From assembly GCA_003344405.1 (NCBI GenBank), contig NOWV01000050.1, positions 248,001 to 312,000 on the forward strand: 64,000 nucleotides of DNA. The letters are read 5' to 3'. Origin of the DNA: Trichoplax sp. H2. Lineage: Eukaryota > Placozoa > Uniplacotomia > Trichoplacea. The translations under genes were made by a program, and so were the position numbers. This document shows, piece after piece, positions 1-9,270 of this stretch. The notes under the pieces are model-generated. The model had not been told where the DNA came from. It saw nothing but the letters and a program-made list of their open reading frames with translations, and made no database searches. Position 1 is the stretch's first letter; each line of letters opens with the position of its first letter.

Positions 1-816
1 ATACAAAGTACAATATTGACTCGATCTTACAGTATAAACTTGGCCAAGTTAGAGTTGCTTCTCACACACCTAATAATCACAGTCTCTCCTAGTCTCTCCT
101 ACTATCCCTACACTCTTCAGAATCTAATTAAATACTACCAGTTGGTCCCTAATACGACCAAATTAGTTAGCTAGTTCGCCAATTTTTTCTTTGATGGAAC
201 AAATCCCGATACAAAGTACATTATTGACTCGATCTTACAGTATAAACTCGGCCAAGTTAGAGTTGCTTCTCACACACCTAATAATGGCAGTCTCTCCTAT
301 TATCCCTACACTCTTCAGAATCTAATTAAATACTACCAGTTAGTCCCTAATACGACCAAATTAGTTAGCTAGTTCGCCAATTTCTTCTTTGATGGAACAA
401 ATCCCGATACAAAGTACAATATTGACTCGATCTTACAGTATAAACTCGGCCAAGTTAGAGTTGCTTCTCACACACCTAATAATCACAGTCTCTCCTAGTC
501 TCTCCTACTATCCCTACACTCTTCAGAATCTAATTAAATACTACCAGTTGGTCCCTAATACGACCAAATTAGTTAGCTAGTTCGCCAAATTTTTCTTTGA
601 TGCAACAAATCCCAATACAAAGTACAATATTGACTCGATCTTACAGTATAAACTCGGCCAAGTTAGAGTTGCTTCTCACACACCTAATAATCACAGTCTC
701 TCCTGGTCTCTCCTACTATCCCCACACTTTTCAGAATCTCCACTTAAATACTACCTATGAGTCCCTAATACGACCAAATTAGTTAGCTAGTTCGCCAAAT
801 TTCTTCTTTGATGGAA
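1..816. repeat. Tandem satellite, ~208-bp unit, about four copies
   Basis: The same block recurs with the landmark gatggaacaaatcc (or variants) at about 193, 391, 599 and 810, giving periods of about 198, 208 and 211 bases. The left edge of the window cuts into the first copy. Each unit contains a segment of about 110 bases (from the agagttgcttctcac motif to the tacgaccaaattag motif) that is missing from the shorter units immediately to the right. Open frames of about 60 codons inside the units are by-products of the repeat, not genes. Confidence 0.95.
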
Positions 817-1315
817 TAAATTGCAATACAAAGTAAAGTATGGCAATAGATCCTATAGTACTGAATAGATTCAGCCAAGTTACAGAGCTAGCTCGAGAAA
901 GTTCTTCCTTGATTGAATAAATTGCAATACAAAGTAAAGTATGGGAATAGATTCAGCCAAGTTACAGAGCTAGCTCGAGAAAGTTCTTCTTTGATTGAAT
1001 AAATCGCAATACAAAGTAAAGTATGGAATAGATCCTATAGTATAGTTTCGTCCAAGTTAGTGCGCTAGTTCGGTAAATTTCTTCTTTGAATAAATAAATC
1101 GCAATATAAAGTAAAGTATGGAATAGATCCTATAGTATAGACTCGGCCAAGTTAGAGAGCTAGTTTGGGAAATTTCTTCCTTGATTGAATAAATCGCAAT
1201 ACAATGTACAATATTGACTCGATCCTATAGTATAGACTGGGACAAGTTAGTGAGCTAGTTCAGGAAATTTCTTCTTTGATTGAATAAATTGCAATACAAA
1301 ACATTGACTCGATCC
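817..1315. repeat. Tandem satellite, ~95-bp short unit, five to six copies
   Basis: This array continues the preceding one, with the landmark gattgaataaatygcaatac at about 911, 993, 1088, 1183 and 1278. Spacing is mostly 95 bases, with one 101 and one 82. The unit equals the ends of the 208-bp unit without its central ~110 bases. Copies toward the right are more diverged. Confidence 0.9.
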
Positions 1316-1356
1316 TATACGCAGTTTAATACCGATAAATACACACACCACATATT

Positions 1357-1394
1357 GTCATTTTGCAAAATGCCCGGGCAGTTTGCAAAATGAC
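1357..1394. repeat. 38-bp near-perfect palindrome at the satellite edge
   Basis: Two 13-base arms (gtcattttgcaaa and its exact reverse complement) flank a 10-base perfect palindrome, tgcccgggca. Only the A/G pair between arm and core fails to match. The core is GC-rich inside very AT-rich DNA. It lies about 40 bases beyond the last satellite copy. Confidence 0.9.
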
Positions 1395-1439
1395 CGACTT
1401 CGCATACGGTCACGTTCATATATATATATAATAATAATT

Positions 1440-1580
1440 AATTTCTAGTTATGGGATTCTGTTCACTCAATACACGTATCGACTAAATCCTACGGTATAA
1501 TACTAATCAATATACACTATATTGATATATATATAATTATAATAATAACTAATTTCTAGTTATGGCATTCTATTCGCTAA
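1440..1580. repeat. Pair of ~31-bp direct repeats 111 bases apart
   Basis: The sequence aatttctagttatggnattct, followed by a similar ten bases, starts at 1440 and again at 1551 with a few substitutions. AT-dinucleotide and ATA-trinucleotide runs lie before each copy. This is probably another decayed two-copy tandem repeat on the flank of the satellite block. Confidence 0.7.
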
Positions 1581-3788
1581 ATCAGCGCATTTGACGTTGA
1601 TTACTAGGAAATTTCTAATGAAGACCTGGAAGCTGTGATGGTAACCTAAATTTGAAGCTACTGTACTGTATTTGAAGTCTTCAACAATTTACTAGTAGAT
1701 AAATACAGGAAGAAATTACGGTAGTAGCAATACAATTAATTTATTTTATAGTATTGGACAAGGACGCCATTATCCTTGTTAGATAGTTTAGTCATGACCT
1801 ACTAAAGAGATGTGTCTATTTAGTAATCCACACCTATTCAGTAGGCCTAATAAAACTTGACCATTCTTGAACCTCTAGTGTACATTGACGAAGTCCATTA
1901 GTAAAATTTTATTGTATTGCTTGGATCTACGAACTATCGATACTAAAGTAATAGTAATTGTCTACAAACGTACACCAAAAATTAATACATTAGTTAGGGA
2001 TACATTAGTTTCGGTTCAAGAAAACAATATTATTTGCAATAGATTAACCATTTATGAGGTTTACTTCGTGAATTAACGATTAATAAGCTTAACAGCACTG
2101 TATGATTTATAATAATTTAAATCAACTCTTTTACTATACGTATAAGTTCTAAAATTAAAGTAATGTTATAAAAACTACTTTTGGAATGTAATAATAATAT
2201 TACTATAAACATAAAAATGAATATATTGTTTATTCTCATCCTAAAATAATAGTAGCTGTAGCATAGCGCCAAACATACATCATATCATCATCGTATCATT
2301 AAAGCGTCACCATCTAAATTTAGGAATAGACCTTTCAAATATTTGAAAGCTATATGGATGTAGCAATATTATGCTATACATAAAAAACATAAAGTGATTT
2401 ACATATTACTATATAAAACTTAATCAATACTCTTACATTTAATAGGTAATTTAGTAAAAAATTACTGCAGAGAGCATAATTTTATCTATTCAAATCAAGT
2501 CACGAACGATATACAAACAATCAACTTAAAAAGTGCTCACGACAAGGACGTAATATCCGCTTTAACAGGCTGGGATAGAAACACCCGTAAATTACTTGAA
2601 AACCAAATCCTACAGCTAGCTATACGGACGAAAAAATCAACGCATCATTCAAATTCAACAATATCTAGACAGCAACTTGTTTGTAGGTACTGGATAATTT
2701 CAATTAAAGTGGTCAAGTTTATAATTGTATAATGAAAAGATAATGTAAAATTTAGAAACAAATGCGGTAGTGCAACGCTATTTTATGATATTTTGTCACA
2801 AGCCATGCAGAGGCCAACAAAATTCAACAATAATATTAATGATAAGTAAGGTAATTTATAAAATTTTGTGGTCTAATAAATCATATCATTAATAAGACTT
2901 TGTTCAGGAAAAAGTATTTGAATGTTGCAGCTATGCATATAACGCACTCTTGATCTTATTAATCTCCAATACAGTCCAGCATTTTCACGGTACAACATTT
3001 CCAATTGAGAAAGTACTCTAGTAATAATTAAGCTCAAAAGTTGATCAAAATAAAAGTATTATCTGAGGAAAAAACAATGCATCAAAGTATTGTACAGTAT
3101 TGTAACTCGCACCAATAAATACTATGACACTTTAATTGCCTTTGTACCAATAATAAAACAGCAGATAAATTAAAAATCAGTAAAGTACAGCCTAATAGCA
3201 ACATTCATCCTAACAAAATAAAAGATATTACATATTACGAAAGAGAAGAATGTATAATACACTGCACACCTTATCTACCTGCTATAGTTAGCATACAAGT
3301 AGATAATGTCATACTGTAAGATCTCTCTTACTTCACTTACATTTGATCAATTTGCTAGAATTAGCAAAACACTATCTTATCTCACAATAAAATCATACAA
3401 ATAGTCCGGATAAACAATCTATTTAAACACCATATTAGCGAAACTGTTGTGAAAATAGCAAACTTACTTCACTGGCGAGCAAACTAGGGCATCAAATTGA
3501 AACTCTACTAATAGCCATCTACAACAATAAATTGCTTCAACTAGCAGTATCAACTGAGTTAAAATATACAATTTCTCATATTAACTGATTCAAATTAAAT
3601 ATCAATAAATATTTTCATAATACGTGAAACTGTAGAGAAATGCGATAATTTTGAAAGAGTCGCCCAGTAAAATGCGATAAGCAAAAATTAAAATTTCAAA
3701 ATACTTCTACAAGGGTCTAATCTCAAATCATAAATTAAACATTTGTTCGATACTATATAATTAGTACATGGTTAAAACCACCAAGTTT
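1581..3788. other. Intergenic, AT-rich; one possible exon
   Basis: No convincing complete gene is seen. Open frames here are short and rich in Ile, Asn, Lys and Tyr, as expected by chance in AT-rich DNA. The exception is a more balanced open frame at 2471-2686, listed separately. Confidence 0.5.
2471..2686 (+). CDS. Possible internal exon, unknown product
   Basis: An open frame is bounded by a plausible acceptor (tactgcag before 2471) and donor (tag|gtactg after 2686). The translation has a mixed, protein-like composition, for example SAHDKDVISALTGWDRNTRK, unlike the Ile/Asn/Lys-rich chance frames around it. It contains no Met start, so it would have to be internal. Neither the preceding nor the following exon could be placed, and no family is recognised. 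It may still be a chance open frame. Confidence 0.2.
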
Positions 3789-5437
3789 CTAATCAATATC
3801 GTCACAGTAAGGCGTAAAATTTTTCAAGTCAAGCAATCGCTTAAGTCTCTCCCCTGAAGGTGGATGCCATAAGTAGCCCATCAACATCATAATACTAGCT
3901 TCAGGCATTGCACCGTTAAGAAAAGCTTTCTCCCACAGTTGATTTTTCCGCATGAATTCAATACCACCTGCGATCACAATGACTATATCAAGCTATGCAC
4001 AAGGATATGTAAAACAAGAATAACGCCAATACAATTTGCTATACTTCAAAAATATCCGTGTACAAATACGTGTACACAAAATGACTGTCACAACTATAAT
4101 ATAGAGTAATTATCTTATTTCGGCCAGATAATAAAATTTAGAATATACTGATATCAAAAATAGTCCTGCGTCAATTTCAGTTCTTTAATATACGATCTAT
4201 AGTGACGGAAGATAGTGTTTACTTTCGCAATCATATCTAAATTGATTCAATTGATGTTTTCAGACGTGTACTATAGTTAATATAAAAGAGAGGCCACAAG
4301 TCGAATAAATTTTAGGTTCTGCGGTTTAAGCCTAAAAGAGGCGTATGATTGATTACCGCGGCCTCCTGACGAGAGTACTGTAGAATATCAATATTTCAAG
4401 TTATACTGTTGAAATGACGCTTTGCAACAAATCGATTATACTATGGGGTTGCTTACTATCTTGATAAACTTCATTTTAACGCTAACATCAGATTCTAGAA
4501 AAATAACTTTAGGCACAGTGTACAATAGATAATACAAAAGATTAACTAGCAGTACCTGCCATGTAGGTAGGATCAATAGTGGCTGCAACTCTATCTGCTC
4601 TATAAACTTGCCAATTCATTACACGTGAAGTAACAATGTGATAAAAGGACAGCGTCCCAACTGCAACCAAGATTTTATTCAAGATTCGCAATCTTCGTTG
4701 AAGAGCCCATTTATTACACAAAGCAAAACCTCCATAACCAAGCAAATAAAATGCAGGCAAGATTGTACCAGATAATATAAAGTCCTTGTATTTCAAACGT
4801 ACTAGCTCATGAGCCATTTGAAACTTGTTACAATTAGGTGACGGAATTAATTTGTCAGCTAAATCTGGATGTCGAGATAAATAACTTGATTTGATAATCC
4901 CAGAACGCTCGATATCATTTCTCGTTGCAAAGTACATTGTATATGGTAGACTTAGAACAGCTCCATTTCGCAAACTGGTACTTCCTAAATTTCCAGCTGC
5001 AAATCCTATGATAGTTAGAAAGGAGAAGTTGAAATAGGGTTCCCTAATTACCTTATTAACAGCTTCAATGCCATTTATTCATGATACGTAGATCTGCTCT
5101 ATACAAATCGAACTAAAATCAACATTGATTTATTGCACTACTACACTACAATAGGGCAATAAAATGCTAAATTACATTGTTGCAATGACTACCATAGCTA
5201 CGAAATGGTTCATCAGTGTTGTTATTAAGTACCTTCTCCAACAACAACTTCAATTTTATTGCTTTTATTAATACCAAGTTTCCTACAAATACTCTGGCAT
5301 AAATCGAGTGTTTCTTGTTGAACAGGTTTAGTATTGAGCATAAAATTAGAAACGACGCTTTGATGGAAAAAGTGTGGCCCAAATTCTAATGTTAAAATAC
5401 CACATGTAACAGCACCCAGTACGATGACCTTCTTCAT
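3789..5437 (-). CDS. TMEM177: TMEM177-like mitochondrial membrane protein, three exons
   Basis: Exons 5437-5233, 5005-4556 and 3967-3789 join in phase 1 at both junctions, with GT-AG ends and a TAG stop. The product is 277 residues; the human protein is slightly above 300. An N-terminal hydrophobic segment lies at about residues 3-20, with two further membrane segments near 144-165 and 177-193. The C-terminal part has the arrangement I recall for TMEM177: ADRVAATIDPTYMAGGIEF, then a PPSG motif, then RLLDLKNFTPY. In vertebrates TMEM177 is an inner mitochondrial membrane protein that stabilises COX20 during assembly of cytochrome c oxidase subunit COX2. The ATG at 5437 fits the family's N-terminus. 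Introns are 227 and 588 bases. The identification rests on remembered family similarity, not on a search. Confidence 0.8.
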
Positions 5438-5634
5438 GTTGCAGCTAGTGTATTGATAAACCAGAATAGTTGGATCAATATTTGATTGATTAAAAGATTG
5501 TCACAAAACAGCTTCGTAACAAGGTTTACGTCAAAATAAATCTCTAAATTTCTAAAGTCGCCCAAGATTCAATATCCCTTGTCTACTCATAAGAACTTAG
5601 ACGCCTTTGCTTCGATATTGTACAACTAGAGAAG

Positions 5635-5948
5635 TCATTTTATTCCACTATCTACTGAGCTCATAATTATTATTGACCCTTGGGCATCAGCTAACATTGA
5701 TGAATCATCATAAGATTCTAACAGTTAAGTCTTTACTTAATAGCCAAATTAATACAGAAATAGTTATAGGCATATGTAAGAATTTTCTTCCAGTACAGCA
5801 TAGAAGTTACTGTAATACACTATCACTTACTTCCAACCGTGGCCAAGATAGAATATTCCTCAGCTAATGCAATCGTTGCCAAGACGAGCTGAAATTCATT
5901 GGCTCTACTGTACTGCGCAGTTACTTGAGCAGCAGTCAACGCACTCAT
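5635..5948 (-). CDS. Small two-exon gene or C-terminal exons, unknown function
   Basis: Exon 5948-5831 begins at an ATG with an in-frame TGA just before it. It ends phase 1 at a consensus donor (A|GTAAGT). The second exon, 5717-5635, starts after ctgttag with two bases that complete the codon, and ends in TGA. The joined product is 66 residues; the first exon reads smoothly (AQYSRANEFQLVLATIALAE) and has balanced composition. No domain or family is recognised. Acceptor-like sites inside the first exon mean these could instead be the last two exons of a longer gene that includes the coding-like frames at 6238-6478. The gene lies about 200 bases upstream of, and on the same strand as, the TMEM177-like gene. 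Confidence 0.42.
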
Positions 5949-6043
5949 TCAGTCCTTTACAGCACCTTCAATTGACCGCACTTTACTATTCCTTACGGTA
6001 CAAAATTACGACTGTTCTGCATTTAGGGTTGCACAAGCCGCCA

Positions 6044-6075
6044 CAATCTTCTAGTCATGGATGACTAGAAGATTG
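6044..6075. repeat. Perfect 15-bp inverted repeat with 2-base loop
   Basis: The arms caatcttctagtcat (6044-6058) and its exact reverse complement (6061-6075) are separated by gg. The DNA or RNA could fold into a 15-bp hairpin. It sits about 100 bases upstream of the start of the small minus-strand gene at 5948. No terminator-type T run and no target-site duplication were seen. Confidence 0.9.
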
Positions 6076-6237
6076 CGATGCGTTTATTTTCTTTTCAGAC
6101 TTAGAAAAAGGGAAAAATAGTTCTGAAACTAACGTAAAATTACTATACCTTTATAGCTTTATGTAGCTAGAAAGCTGAACTTTGTATACAAGTTGATAGA
6201 ATTAGGCTACTCGTAATGCTCATTATAAAATATTACT

Positions 6238-6478
6238 TTAAATGACAAAATCTGCTACATTACAAAGTGCAATTTTGTCCGAATACCGACTGTCCATTAG
6301 CCCTGACCATTTTGCATAAAATGCAAGAACAGTCGTAGCACCTAGTAATGATGACGATGTACTTTGCCATCCAAAAGTTGCAAGTGAAAATAAATACAGT
6401 GTTCATTCTGCTAGTCCATGGTACAACACTGGCTATTGTACTAGACAGTGTATCCTGAATATACGCGTTGGTAGCCAT
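6238..6478 (-). pseudogene. Coding-like region split over two frames
   Basis: From the ATG at 6478 one frame reads a protein-like stretch (MATNAYIQDTLSSTIASVVP and on) but becomes cysteine-rich and implausible after about 27 residues. A second frame, open from 6402 to a TAA at 6238, takes over with another protein-like, partly hydrophobic stretch (SSLLGATTVLAFYAKWSGLM, then a short charged tail). The two meet near 6395-6402. No intron of reasonable size separates them, since the available GT and AG are only about 36 bases apart. A single-base indel from decay or assembly error would explain the arrangement. It may belong to the same gene as 5635-5948. No family is recognised. Confidence 0.3.
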
Positions 6479-6914
6479 TGGTGTAGATTGTCAAAGTGAC
6501 TTCGTCAACATGGCAAGAAATGACTTGTACATTTTAAGCTAGTAGCGATGTGTAATAAGTACTACTTTCAGCCTTACAGTATCCAGTCACACAACGAAGT
6601 AAGCCCTCAAAGTAGCGGTTAAAAATAGTTTATTACTTCAAATCTTATTGATGAGCATTGCAGTAGTAGAACTGAAGATAATGCAACTACACCACACAGC
6701 TAGCTCAAGGCTATCGACCTATCTCCCCTCCAAAGGAGTTGGCCTTTTATAAATACATTCCTAGAAAAGATTATTGATAAATATGTTTATCAAATCCCCG
6801 TTTCAATCAATTTAGGTAAATCCTACTTTGCTTTCCCTATATGATTCCTTGCTCTACTTAACGTTCAATATGGCTCCTGCAAACATCCAAAACATCATCA
6901 ACTAATTGTCTGTA

Positions 6915-7490
6915 ATGCCCACAACACCTAATAGGGTGGATCTAACAACGCTAATCTACTATCTTATTTACCCGATGCCTCAACATAATCTAGTTTTCCT
7001 ACACGATGAACAGGTTTTAATTATAAGACATGAGAAAATGGAGGAGTCCATGACTCAGTATATTGTAATCTTTAACGTTATAAGTACAAATATGTATTAG
7101 CTGCATTCGCTAGCAATGATGTGCAATAAAATTAGCATTCATATGTTTTACGAGAGATCACGATACTGTAGCCAGCACAACATGATAGATTTCTGGTAAG
7201 GCTTGTTTACAAAGTCTTGACTTTCTTAACATATTGTATAGTTCTGGAATTGTCGAGCACTGTATCAACTACTGGCAATGTGCATAGGAAGTATAGAATT
7301 ACGGCCTCCTGTGTATCATCTTGTTAAATCAATAGCTATTGATGACTATAGCCATATTAGCGATCAATCATTTACTAAACGCAATATGAAAATAGTTGAC
7401 TACGACAGCTATAGCATAGAAAAGAAACTAACAGAACGCCATCATAGTCATATAGGCAAGAAAATCTCGACAATTTTGGCAAATTTCTGA
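6915..7490 (+). CDS. Hypothetical two-exon plus-strand gene
   Basis: Exon 6915-7064 starts at an ATG and can end in phase 0 at att|gtaatc. Exon 7242-7490 begins after a good acceptor (ctttcttaacatattgtatag) in the same phase and ends in TGA. The joined product would be 132 residues. The second exon contains a readable stretch (IELRPPVYHLVKSIAIDDYS) followed by a Lys/His-rich tail. No signal peptide, membrane segment or known domain is recognised. If real, it is the only plus-strand gene in a region where everything else reads minus. The weak donor and lack of a recognisable family keep this tentative. Confidence 0.28.
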
Positions 7491-7511
7491 TACTGTAAAC
7501 AATAAACTACG

Positions 7512-8684
7512 CATATATCGATATAATATGCCTGCTTACGCCTATGTACTGTATAGTTGCTGATTGTTCGCTAGATTAAAACGATCAAATATTCTCGGTG
7601 AAAAAGATGGATATGAATGAAATTACCCTCATATTGATACAATAAGCCTACTTACGACTATATATGGTAGCTGATCGTTCGCTAGATTAAAAGGATCAAA
7701 TATCCTTAGTGGAAAGACAGGACATAAATGAAACTACTCACATATCGATACAATATACCTGCTTAAGCATATGCATAGTAGCTGTCATTCACTAGATTAA
7801 AACGATCAAATACTCTCAGTAGAAAGACAGGACTTAAATGTAACAACCCACATATCGATACAATATGCCTGCTTAAGCCTGTGCATAGTTGCTGTCATTC
7901 ACTAGATCGAAACGAGCAAATTTAATGCGGGACAGCAATTAAACTATTCAAATATCGATGCAGTATGTTTACTTATGCCTATGATCAGCTGCTGGTCATT
8001 CGCTAAATTAAAACGATCAAATATTCTCGACGGAAAGACAGAACAAAAATTAAAGTACGTGTATATGATATATATANNNNNNNNNNNNNNNNNNNNGATG
8101 GATATGAATGAAATTACCCTCATATTGATACAATAAGCCTACTTACGACTGTAGATGGTAGCTGATCGTTCGCTAGATTAAAAGGATCAAATATTCTTAG
8201 TGGAAAGACAGGACATAAATGAAACTACTCACATATCGATACAATATACCTGCTTAAGCCTATGCATAGTTGCTGGTCATTCACTAGATTAAAACGATCA
8301 AGTATTCTCAGTGGAAAGACAGGACATAAATGAAACTACTCACATATCGATACCTGCTTAAGCCTATGCATAGTTGCTGTCATTCACTAGATTAAAACGA
8401 TCAAATATTCTCAGTAGAAAGACAGGACTTAAATGTAACAACCCACATATCGATACAATATGCCCGCTTAAGCCTATGCATAGTTGCTGTCATTCACTAG
8501 ATCGAAACGATCAAATTTAATGCGGTAAAAAGGCGAGACAGCAATTAAACTATTCAAATATCGATGCAGTATGTTTACTTATGCCTATGATCAGTTGCTG
8601 GTCATTCGCTGAATTAAAACGATCAAATATTCTCGACGGAAAGAAGGACAAAAATTAAAGTACGTGTATATGATATATATAATC
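7512..8684. repeat. Tandem array of ~115-bp units, broken by an assembly gap
   Basis: Units carry the landmarks tatcgatacaatatgcctgc, cattcactagattaaaacga and gaaagacaggacataaatga. About four to five copies stand before the gap and five after. The stretch after the gap restarts at the same point of the array (gatggatatgaatgaaatta, also at about 7606). It ends with the same closing sequence that stops the left side at 8076 (gtatatgatatatata). The two sides therefore look like two versions of one array, differing by about one unit and point changes. Confidence 0.9.
8077..8096. other. Assembly gap (20 N)
   Basis: Twenty unknown bases inside the ~115-bp tandem array. The uniform 20-N size suggests a placeholder rather than a measured gap. 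Confidence 0.99.
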
Positions 8685-9270
8685 TTGCTAATTTACAGTA
8701 TAAGTATTTAATAGTTCAACCTAATATCCTTGCTTAATGCAATGGAGGGTTAACAGAGGCAAAAAATACTCCATGAAAATACTGTCGATGTGAAATAATA
8801 ATGTCCATAAGAAAAATATGCGTATCTATTTGTTTATTGGTCTACAGCAATGTCTTATTATATACGTACTGCATTGTAATATGCACTATAAAATGTAACA
8901 TAATACTATGAAATAGATCATAGTATAACCGCGAAAGTCAGCAATCAATAATAGTGGGAATTAATATCACTATATCAAGTCCTTTCGTTCTACAATACGT
9001 GATTCTTTTCTCAAAATACTTGACAAGTATTTCATACTTGATAAACTCCAGCTTACAACTACTCATTATCTTTCATTAAGACAAGCTTTATTGATTGCAG
9101 TGACGCTTTTCAGCAGAAAATACAAGAGAAAATGATAAAGGATTAATATATATTCTTTATTTTGTTCACTTCTTGCACACATTTATCTTTGTTATTTCCC
9201 TAATTTAACCATTACGAAAGTTGAAACGAGCGCTACCAAAGACAATTACATCAAGCCGAATAAAGATTTG
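8685..9270. other. Intergenic, no feature seen
   Basis: AT-rich spacer between the tandem array and the stop codon of the first cyclase gene. It presumably holds that gene's 3' untranslated region. Nothing else is supported. Confidence 0.5.

Noticed and set aside
389-782. Two similar ~60-codon plus-strand frames starting MM-QIPIQSTILTRSYS
   Set aside because: They lie wholly inside the 208-bp satellite and recur only because the unit recurs; no sign of selection on codons.
6300-6478. Reading the 6478 ATG frame straight through as a 72-residue protein
   Set aside because: After about residue 27 the frame becomes cysteine-rich and implausible while another frame looks coding, so a simple single-frame gene is unlikely.
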